Below, one piece after another: positions 19,676 through 26,898 of a stretch of 50,833 nucleotides of DNA. Position numbers and translations under genes: made by a program. Position 1 is the stretch's first letter; every line of letters begins with the position of its first letter. Under the pieces are notes generated by a model. The model was not told the origin of the DNA and ran no database searches. It saw only the letters and a list, made by a program, of their open reading frames with translations. This DNA is from Conexivisphaerales archaeon (GTDB taxonomy: Archaea; Thermoproteota; Nitrososphaeria; Conexivisphaerales; UBA164). The stretch is from positions 1 to 50,833 of the forward strand of contig JAVBJD010000005.1 in NCBI GenBank assembly GCA_030756715.1. The letters run 5' to 3'.

Positions 19676-20086
19676 TTGAACTTTACAGTAGAATTTAAGG
19701 GGCATCCCAACGTAACAGCTAAACATAAAACTACTTTAGAAATAACAAAAGAATCGCATCTTACCTTAAGGGGTGATTGTATTATTGGAGTTAGCAGTTC
19801 TGCTAGCGTTAAAGATCTACCTGAAATTATGAAAAACAAAATAAAAAGCGGTAGTCGTATAGATTTCTATTTAATTGTAGGAAATTTGGGTTTCAAATTT
19901 TTTGGCTATGGTCATAGTGACTTAAGTTTGTCTCACCCTACTGATATAGTAATAAGAAAGAGTTCTTTTACATCTGAAAGAACACTAGCAATAAAAAGCT
20001 CTGCCGCGGCAATTGATGTTCCAAGAAATATTATAGAACTTTTACAAAAAGAATCACGTGGAGAATTAATCATTTCAATTGAATAA
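19676..20086 (+). CDS. DUF371 family protein
   Basis: EFKGHPNVTAKHKTTLEITKESHLTLRGDCIIGVSSSASVKDLP; TTG start. Confidence 0.85.
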   Translation: MNFTVEFKGHPNVTAKHKTTLEITKESHLTLRGDCIIGVSSSASVKDLPEIMKNKIKSGSRIDFYLIVGNLGFKFFGYGHSDLSLSHPTDIVIRKSSFTSERTLAIKSSAAAIDVPRNIIELLQKESRGELIISIE

Positions 20087-20148
20087 GATTATTAGCATTT
20101 CTCGTTCTCAATTTTTAAATAAAAATGATTTTAGTTTACGCTCAAAAG

Positions 20149-21156
20149 TTATTCCCATTTAATATTTTCGCCTAAAAACCGCAACGCGTCGATCAAACCT
20201 TCAGCATATGAAGCCTGCATTAAAGCAGTTATGAAGTCTCCTTTCTGTTTAGCGTCTTCTGCGTCTTCGGTATATAAAATTGCGTTTTCAAATATTTCTT
20301 TATACCTTTCAGTTAGGCCGCTAGTTTCTGCGTTTTTTATAGCAACTCTGCATTTGTCAATAACTTTCTGAACCCTTATTTCTATTGTAGATGGCTTAAC
20401 GTTTTGAATGGGTTTTATATTGAAAACCTTTTTTAAAACTTCTTCTTCGCTAAAATGTAACAAACCTGGGACTATAAGGGTAAAAGGCTCATCGAGTTTG
20501 GTCTTTGTTTTAAATAGATCTTTTATTGTTCCTCCTAAGACTTTTTCTTCATCCGTACCAGCTCTACTTATAAAAATTAGAAATCTATCATCAGGAAAAG
20601 TTTCTTCCTTAAAATTAAGCTCGGCCTGTTTTAATTCTGATAAAAGAGAACTTGTGTCCCCCTCATATCCTGTCGGAATTATTATAGAGTGTTTTTTTGA
20701 TTCAAGCGCTGTTCCAACTTGTTTGTAAATATAGTTCCTCGAATTTATATCATTTTTTATTAAAGACCCAACAAATCCTATTTTATAAATGTGTAATCCG
20801 GTTTCTCCAAATATTGCGTTTATAAAGCTAGAAGAGTAAACTGTCTTCACTTTAATTTTTTGTTCGGTTGCATAGATTCGTAACGATTGATGTGTTGTTG
20901 CAACATATGGATCACCATAAACATATAGACATACATTCTTATCTTTGGCTTCTTCAACAAAATTTTTTATATCTTCAAGCAAATCCCTGTTCGCCGGAAC
21001 CGCTTTAAGCTCTTTTTTTATCCAATTTAAGTAATCATTTGCAATAAAAGTGGTATATATATCAATGTAGCTTTTTTCGCAAAGATTGGCCGTACTTTTT
21101 ATAAATGCCGGTGCGGTATTTTTGGGGTCGACACCTAAACCTATGATGTATAGCAT
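20149..21156 (-). CDS. dphB: Diphthine synthase (DphB) fused to a C-terminal DUF357-like domain
   Basis: N-terminal LYIIGLGVDP, VYGDPYVATTHQSLRIYA, LIVPGLLHFSEEE; extra C-terminal ~80 aa ending KQKGDFITALMQASYAEGLIDALRFLG. Confidence 0.85.
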   Translation of the reverse strand: MLYIIGLGVDPKNTAPAFIKSTANLCEKSYIDIYTTFIANDYLNWIKKELKAVPANRDLLEDIKNFVEEAKDKNVCLYVYGDPYVATTHQSLRIYATEQKIKVKTVYSSSFINAIFGETGLHIYKIGFVGSLIKNDINSRNYIYKQVGTALESKKHSIIIPTGYEGDTSSLLSELKQAELNFKEETFPDDRFLIFISRAGTDEEKVLGGTIKDLFKTKTKLDEPFTLIVPGLLHFSEEEVLKKVFNIKPIQNVKPSTIEIRVQKVIDKCRVAIKNAETSGLTERYKEIFENAILYTEDAEDAKQKGDFITALMQASYAEGLIDALRFLGENIKWE

Positions 21157-21246
21157 GTAATTTATATTAAGTAACGCCCCTTTAAAATTTAATTTTATAA
21201 ACGCTTAATTAAAAACCCAGTATAATATTAAGTAAAGATATCTTTT

Positions 21247-21477
21247 TTATTCCATTACTATCATTGAGAGCGTTGATCTTACTTTTTCTAGCCTTCTTAT
21301 TTTCCATGTTATTATTTCTTTTACCTGTTCCATAGTATCGGCTTCAATTTTTGCTATTATATCATAAACGCCGTAGACTAGATAAACTTCTTTTACTCCT
21401 TGCATATCCTTAAGTTGCTTTAAAACATCTCCTTCGTAACCCATATCTGTATTTATTAATACATACGCAGTTGCCAT
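21247..21477 (-). CDS. Stand-alone Lrp/AsnC ligand-binding (RAM) domain protein
   Basis: AYVLINTDMGYEGDVLKQLKDMQGVKEVYLVYGVYDIIAKIEADTMEQV. Confidence 0.88.
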   Translation of the reverse strand: MATAYVLINTDMGYEGDVLKQLKDMQGVKEVYLVYGVYDIIAKIEADTMEQVKEIITWKIRRLEKVRSTLSMIVME

Positions 21478-21610
21478 AGAAAATAATTATAAAACAGTCG
21501 TTATAAATTTTACCATTAATAAAAACGCAATTCAAGAAGAAAAGTGAGATTTTTTCGCAAAAACAGCATTCAGATAAATTTTTATTGTTCAAAAAATCAC
21601 GCAAATATGT

Positions 21611-22141
21611 ATGTTTATTAAAAGCAAAATGATCAAAGAAGCAGATTTTTATGTTAAGCTGGTCGATGCAGAATTTTTAAAATTAAGTAAAATTAGTGGT
21701 ATTAAAATTATTTTAACGGAGGGATTTAGTAGAGAATTAAACACAGCGGAAATTAATATATACAGGTATAAATATGACCCTACAAAAGATTTTAAAGGAC
21801 CTTTAATAGTTGCAAACACAAATAATTATAAACCGGCGTTAGAATATATCAAAAAGCATCCGAACAGAGTTTTTGCTATAATCGCTGACCTTAATAGTTT
21901 TGTGAGCGATGAGATATCTCATTTGAATTTTGTAAAATCGCTTAGTAAAATTTATTCTATACCACTACTTTATGGAAGCGGAGCAAAAAACGGATTTGGG
22001 TTTGTTCCGCCGATTGTTTTAAATTACGCACTAGAGTTTTTTTATGGAGAAATAAACGTTGAACGTAAGAAGCTATATAAGGCTTTATCTGAACGTTTTT
22101 ACCGCTTATTAGGAGATGAAAGATATTTTGAGAAAATATAG
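21611..22141 (+). CDS. rnp3: Ribonuclease P protein component 3 (Rpp30)
   Basis: RNP3-like barrel segments ending in SGAKNGFGFVPPIVL; overlaps the Pop5-like gene as in many archaea. Confidence 0.72.
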   Translation: MFIKSKMIKEADFYVKLVDAEFLKLSKISGIKIILTEGFSRELNTAEINIYRYKYDPTKDFKGPLIVANTNNYKPALEYIKKHPNRVFAIIADLNSFVSDEISHLNFVKSLSKIYSIPLLYGSGAKNGFGFVPPIVLNYALEFFYGEINVERKKLYKALSERFYRLLGDERYFEKI

Positions 22142-22439
22142 AACTAGATACGTTTTAGTTAAGGTAGATCCTGAAAGGGCCAGCCCTATAAAAATAACTG
22201 AAGATATAATGGCAGCTATAAAGGAGCTTATGGGGGATTTTGCAATTTTTAGAGTGGAAATAAAAATTGTTGATTTGAATAAAAAAGGATATGTTCTTTT
22301 AAAATGCAGATATTATGATATTAATCCTCAATTTTTGTATCTTGCAATAAGTTATGCAAGAAAATTCGATCTGGCTATAGTACCAATAAAAGCTTATGGA
22401 ACGATAAAATCTGCGAAATCGGCATTTGAGTTTTTATGA
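22116..22439 (+). CDS. rnp2: Ribonuclease P protein component 2 (Pop5)
   Basis: RYVLVKVDPE..., LLKCRYYDINPQFLYLAISYA; follows rnp3. Confidence 0.78.
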   Translation: MKDILRKYRTRYVLVKVDPERASPIKITEDIMAAIKELMGDFAIFRVEIKIVDLNKKGYVLLKCRYYDINPQFLYLAISYARKFDLAIVPIKAYGTIKSAKSAFEFL

Positions 22440-22507
22440 GTATATGTTAATGCCCTTCTTTTTAGGTAAGCTTTTATAATATACCGTTTTTATCTTATAT
22501 TAGAAAA

Positions 22508-23074
22508 TTGCAAACACAACAGAAAAAATATGAGAGCGTAGCATATGTTTTAGATTTTAAACCTAACTCTGAATCATTAACGATAAAAGGTAAAAGAGGC
22601 ACTATAGTACAAGCAATAGGTAAAGATTATTTTATGTTGCTTGAACTTTTAGGTATACCGGGAGCAAATTTCGTAATACTGGAAAAAGTGAATATTAGCA
22701 AGGATAAAAGAGAAAAAGTACTAAGCGTTCTTGGAAAGCTAAAGTATGAGAATCTTTCATCTATAGCTAAAAATGCGTTGCCTCAAGCCGTTGAAACGAT
22801 AGTTTTAGAAAGCGAACAACGATTCGTTAATTTTTTTAATGCGGCCATGCCAGTAACACCGAGATTAAATTCTTTAGAACTAATACCTGGAATAGGTAAA
22901 ACTCTTATGAATATAATTATAAAAGAAAAAGAGAAAAGACCTTTTACAAGTTTTAAAGACATAGAAGACAGGGTAGGTTTAAAGGATCCGGCAAAGAAAA
23001 TCGCTGAGCGCATTTTGGAAGAATTAAAAGGTAATCAGCAAATTTACCTTTTTGTTAAACAATTCAAAGAATAG
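22508..23074 (+). CDS. DUF655 RNA-binding/HhH protein
   Basis: YESVAYVLDFKPNSES N-terminus; HhH LELIPGIGKTLMNIIIKEKEKRPFTSFKDIEDRVGL; TTG start. Confidence 0.85.
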   Translation: MQTQQKKYESVAYVLDFKPNSESLTIKGKRGTIVQAIGKDYFMLLELLGIPGANFVILEKVNISKDKREKVLSVLGKLKYENLSSIAKNALPQAVETIVLESEQRFVNFFNAAMPVTPRLNSLELIPGIGKTLMNIIIKEKEKRPFTSFKDIEDRVGLKDPAKKIAERILEELKGNQQIYLFVKQFKE

Positions 23075-23140
23075 CTGTTGATTTTAAATAAATATTTTAT
23101 ATTTGCGCGAAGTTCTTTCTATCTAGCTTAGGTGATATAA

Positions 23141-24076
23141 TTGAACGAGTTAGAGATCATCGAAATAATTCGAAAAATGTTTGAGGTGCGTGAATATCCT
23201 TTAACAGATGATGTGGCTTATTTGCCAAATGGCTGGGCATATAAAGTCGATATGCTAGTTAAAAGCACAGATGTACCAGAAGGCATGAATGGTTTTCAGG
23301 TAGGAAGGAAATCGGTTGCTGCGGTTCTTTCTGATTTATCGACCAAGGGCGTTAAACCAATATTTATGATGCTGAGTTTCGCATTCCAAACGGGGATAAC
23401 AAACGCGTATATTACAGAGATTCTTAACGGAATAAAACAATTGGCTTCTAAATATAAAATGATTTTAGTCGGCGGTGACGTAAATAAAGCCAATGATACA
23501 GTCATAGATTGCATTATAGCAGGCAAATACAAAAAAAAGGTTTTAAGAAGCGGAGCACGTATTGGTGATAGCGTTTATGTAGCAGGCGATTTTGGATTAA
23601 CAACTATAGGGCTAGATTATCTGCTTAACAAAAAACCAATAGTTAATGAAAAATTAAAAAGTTATGCTTTAAAGGCCGTTTATGAACCTGATCCACCTGT
23701 TAACTTTAATATCGAAGTAATAAACACAGGTTATGTGAGTGCTTCTATGGACTCAAGCGATGGTTTGGCTTATACACTTAATGAAATTGCACAACAAAGT
23801 AACGTGAAAATTGTGATAAATAATTTCCCAATGAGTGAAGAAATTAAAAAATTAATTGAATCTGAAGGTAGAGATCCTTTAAATGATTCGCTCTATGGGG
23901 GAGAAGAGTATCAAATGGTATTTACGTTTAATCAAGAAAAAGATTTTCTTTTGAATAAACTTGCTAAGAAACACAACGTAAAGGTTTTTAAAATAGGCAA
24001 GGTAGAAAATGGAAACGGTGTATTTTTGAGCAACGGTAAAAAAATAGAAAAGAAAGGATGGGTTTTTAATTTTTAG
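23141..24076 (+). CDS. thiL: Thiamine-monophosphate kinase
   Basis: DDVAYLPNG..., VGGDVNKAND, SMDSSDGLAYTLNEIA, LYGGEEYQMVF. Confidence 0.9.
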   Translation: MNELEIIEIIRKMFEVREYPLTDDVAYLPNGWAYKVDMLVKSTDVPEGMNGFQVGRKSVAAVLSDLSTKGVKPIFMMLSFAFQTGITNAYITEILNGIKQLASKYKMILVGGDVNKANDTVIDCIIAGKYKKKVLRSGARIGDSVYVAGDFGLTTIGLDYLLNKKPIVNEKLKSYALKAVYEPDPPVNFNIEVINTGYVSASMDSSDGLAYTLNEIAQQSNVKIVINNFPMSEEIKKLIESEGRDPLNDSLYGGEEYQMVFTFNQEKDFLLNKLAKKHNVKVFKIGKVENGNGVFLSNGKKIEKKGWVFNF

Positions 24077-24485
24077 CTCTTTTGTCTTTTAAAATAATCT
24101 TTTCTATCTTCTTATAGAAATAAACCCATTCTCTACCAACTTTTTTTCTCGAGAGCTCTCCCTTATCATACATTCTTCTTAAATAAGTTGAGATTATAGG
24201 TAACTTAACGCTTGTTTTAAAGCGATCTTCTAACGCGTTTTGAACATCTTTTGAAGTAAACCCATTTAGAGGCATGTCTTTAACTAACGATCTTATTTTG
24301 TCGTATAGATCTTTTTCAGAATTATCTTTCAGATTACCTTCGTTTGAATTATCTGACGATGATAAAAGATCGTATAGTTCCAGAAGCCGCAATACTTTAC
24401 TTTTTTCTATATCCCCCTCTACTTTAAAAGAATATCTTGCACCATTCTCATCTTCAAATTCTAGTTTTATGGCTTTCTTTGGCAA
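24066..24485 (-). CDS. Small winged-helix-like protein divergent from orc1/cdc6
   Basis: C-terminal GFTSKDVQNALEDRFKTSVKLPIISTYLRRMYDKGELSRKKVGREWVYFYKK reads as wHTH; TTG start. Confidence 0.75.
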   Translation of the reverse strand: MPKKAIKLEFEDENGARYSFKVEGDIEKSKVLRLLELYDLLSSSDNSNEGNLKDNSEKDLYDKIRSLVKDMPLNGFTSKDVQNALEDRFKTSVKLPIISTYLRRMYDKGELSRKKVGREWVYFYKKIEKIILKDKRAKN

Positions 24486-24635
24486 GCCTCTTTGATTTTG
24501 TTAACAAATTTAAATAATAAACATATTTAGTAATTTTTGTTAACAAGTTATCAAAGATTCTAAGAATGGTCTATGACCTTAATTAATTATTAACTTATAA
24601 TTGTTTATTTTTAGTTATATAAAAAATTATAGTGG

Positions 24636-24657
24636 CTCCAGTGGAAACAGAGGGGTT
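24636..24657 (+). promoter_or_regulatory. ORB-like element 1: CTCCAGTGGAAACAGAGGGGTT
   Basis: Matches archaeal ORB layout: TCCAGTGGAAAC core followed by a G-string. Confidence 0.9.
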
Positions 24658-24694
24658 AATTTACAGTTAATGATTGATAATAAGGCTGCATTTG

Positions 24695-24716
24695 CTCCAG
24701 TGGAAATAAAGGGGTT
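24695..24716 (+). promoter_or_regulatory. ORB-like element 2: CTCCAGTGGAAATAAAGGGGTT
   Basis: 19 of 22 bases identical to element 1, same orientation, 59 bp downstream. Confidence 0.9.
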
Positions 24717-24780
24717 CGATATCTATATAGTTAAAATATCATATTAACAAAAAATTAACAATTTAAATAATAAACCGCTC

Positions 24781-24799
24781 CACCCCTGTATTTCATCTG
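24781..24799 (-). promoter_or_regulatory. Inverted ORB-like element 3: CAGATGAAATACAGGGGTG on minus strand
   Basis: 15 of 19 matches to the element 2 core on the opposite strand. Confidence 0.7.
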
Positions 24800-24943
24800 T
24801 ATCTATTATTTTTATTAATCAATCATTGTTTTTATTTTTAAAATAATTAAATATCGTTTAAAAAAATTAACTAATAGTAAAATTATCTTTATTTTTACCT
24901 TTTTAATTTCTTTTTTACTTTATTATTTTTGTTAAAAAAGATG

Positions 24944-24961
24944 CAATGGAAATTAAGGGGT
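24944..24961 (+). promoter_or_regulatory. ORB-like element 4: CAATGGAAATTAAGGGGT, 10 bp before the cdc6 TTG start
   Basis: 16 of 18 matches to the element 2 core. Confidence 0.7.
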
Positions 24962-24971
24962 GTAGGGGACT

Positions 24972-26189
24972 TTGTCTGAATTTTTAGATGATATATTTAA
25001 TAAAATATCTTCCGGGAAATCAATATTTAAAAATCGCGAAGTTTTAAACATAGATTACATACCAAAAAGAATACTTTTTAGAGAAGACCAAATAAAAAAG
25101 ATAGGAGAAACGCTTTCACCAATTATTAAAGGTGCTAAACCATCAAATCTTTTACTTTACGGCAAAACTGGAACAGGTAAAACCATGGTAGCTAGATATG
25201 TTATAAATAAGCTTAACGATTATATAAAAGATCAAAACACGATTTTTGTTTATCTTAATTGTAGAATAGATGGAACATTATACAGAGTTCTAAGCGAAAT
25301 TGGAGAGTATATAGGATTAAAAATTCCTTTTACTGGTTTATCCTTAAGCGAAGTAGAAAAAAGAATATTTAACCACCTTGTAGATAAAGGCATAAAACTC
25401 GTTTTGGTTTTAGACGAAATAGATTTTTTGGTTAACAATCCAGCTAAAAGGGATATAGGAAACGATGTACTTTACGATTTTACAAGATATGACAGCATAT
25501 ATAATAAAAGCGGTTCTAACAGCTTCATTACAATAGTAGGTATTTCAAACGATTTAAAATTCATGGAATATCTTGAAGGTAGGGTTCAAAGCAGCCTTAG
25601 ATCAGAAGAGATATTATTTCCGCCTTATACAGTAGAAGAAATAAAAGAAATTTTAAAGGACAGGGTAAAAGAGGCATTTGTAGAAAATTCAGTAAATGAT
25701 GAAATAATAAACCTTATTGCAGCTTATTCAGGCAGTGAACACGGTGATGCAAGGCGAGCCGTAGATCTCCTTAGAGTATCAGGCGAGTTGGCTGAAAGAG
25801 AAGGACGGGATAAAATTTACGAAAAAGACGTGCAGGAAGCATTAAAAAATATAGAGAAGGACAAAGTACAAGAAGCCATTTCATCTTTACCTATACATGA
25901 AAAAGCAGTTATATTTTCTATCGCTACTTTTCCAAACGGCGAGACTACAGGCCATGTTTATTTAAAATACCAAGAAATTTGCAATCAATTAGGTTTGCAG
26001 CCTTTAACGCAAAGAAGAATAAGCGCAATAATAAACGAACTTGACATGTTAGGTTTAGTAACGGCACCTATTATAAATAGAGGTAGGCACGGTAGATCAA
26101 AAAAAGTTCAGCTAACTGTGGATAAGAACCAAATAGTTGGAACGTTAAAAAATGATGAAATATTTAAATTACTTTTTAACTCCATTTAA
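24972..26189 (+). CDS. cdc6: Orc1/Cdc6 origin initiator
   Basis: LLLYGKTGTGKTMVARYV, LVLVLDEIDFL, C-terminal winged helix; TTG start. Confidence 0.95.
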   Translation: MSEFLDDIFNKISSGKSIFKNREVLNIDYIPKRILFREDQIKKIGETLSPIIKGAKPSNLLLYGKTGTGKTMVARYVINKLNDYIKDQNTIFVYLNCRIDGTLYRVLSEIGEYIGLKIPFTGLSLSEVEKRIFNHLVDKGIKLVLVLDEIDFLVNNPAKRDIGNDVLYDFTRYDSIYNKSGSNSFITIVGISNDLKFMEYLEGRVQSSLRSEEILFPPYTVEEIKEILKDRVKEAFVENSVNDEIINLIAAYSGSEHGDARRAVDLLRVSGELAEREGRDKIYEKDVQEALKNIEKDKVQEAISSLPIHEKAVIFSIATFPNGETTGHVYLKYQEICNQLGLQPLTQRRISAIINELDMLGLVTAPIINRGRHGRSKKVQLTVDKNQIVGTLKNDEIFKLLFNSI

Positions 26190-26492
26190 AATTTCGTTTA
26201 TTTTAAAAAGTGTCTCAGTAGGAACTATTTTTTTCCAGCCAAGCAAGTAAGTTCTTATTTCTTCAGGTGTTTTAGGCATAATATTAACAAGTTGTATTGC
26301 GTATTCTTCTTCTAGACCAATTTCTCTTTCCAGCGCCTCTACAATCTTTTTTGCGTTTTCGCCGCTTATTTTTGAAAAAACGTTAACATAGTCAAAAGTT
26401 CTTCTTTGTAATTCGTCCATTTCACCAGATGACTGAGACAGTATATCTTTAGCTTCATGGATTGTTATTTTTTTGCTCTTTACCATCTTCAT
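26169..26492 (-). CDS. rpoF: RNA polymerase subunit Rpo4 (RpoF)
   Basis: ITIHEAKDILSQ...ELQRRTFDYVNVFSKI...QLVNIMPKTPEEIRTYL. Confidence 0.88.
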   Translation of the reverse strand: MKMVKSKKITIHEAKDILSQSSGEMDELQRRTFDYVNVFSKISGENAKKIVEALEREIGLEEEYAIQLVNIMPKTPEEIRTYLLGWKKIVPTETLFKINEILNGVKK

Positions 26493-26781
26493 CTATAGAT
26501 TCACCCTGAAACGGTAATACATGATCTGGTCTTGTATAAAGCAGTTTTTTCTTATTACCTACTTGAACTTCTACAACTAAAGATCTTTTTCTTACTTCAA
26601 CAACTGTACCAACACGTCCGTGAAACCTTCTGTGAGGCATACCCTTGGGTTGCGACGGATCGATCTTTATAACTACCTTATCTCCAGGTTTAAATTCATT
26701 TAAAAGATAAGAAAGCCCTCTCTTGCTTTCCAATGTTAATAACTTTCGCGTCTTTCTTCTATAACCTTTATAATGTGGCAT
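26455..26781 (-). CDS. rpl21e: 50S ribosomal protein eL21
   Basis: GYRRKTRKLLTLE; GDKVVIKIDPSQPKGMPHRRFHGRVGTV. Confidence 0.95.
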   Translation of the reverse strand: MPHYKGYRRKTRKLLTLESKRGLSYLLNEFKPGDKVVIKIDPSQPKGMPHRRFHGRVGTVVEVRKRSLVVEVQVGNKKKLLYTRPDHVLPFQGESIDEDGKEQKNNNP

Positions 26782-26898
26782 ATGTCGAAAGATAATAAGT
26801 TTATCTATTTAAAAATTTACCTGAATATATTGAATTTTATCTATTCTCCATAAACATCTCAAAACAGCAGATGGTAGAGAATCAAATAATAAAATATA

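Larger units (their letters stand above)
24486..24971. other. Candidate chromosomal replication origin
   Basis: About 485 bp very AT-rich intergenic region beside orc1/cdc6 with four ORB-like elements, GTTAAC palindromes and a repeated 21-22 bp AT-rich segment. Confidence 0.85.

Noticed and set aside
24636-24716. Two ORB copies as a start of a CRISPR array
   Set aside because: Only two short similar direct copies with 59 bp period, plus degenerate and inverted copies, and the sequence matches ORB; no cas genes.
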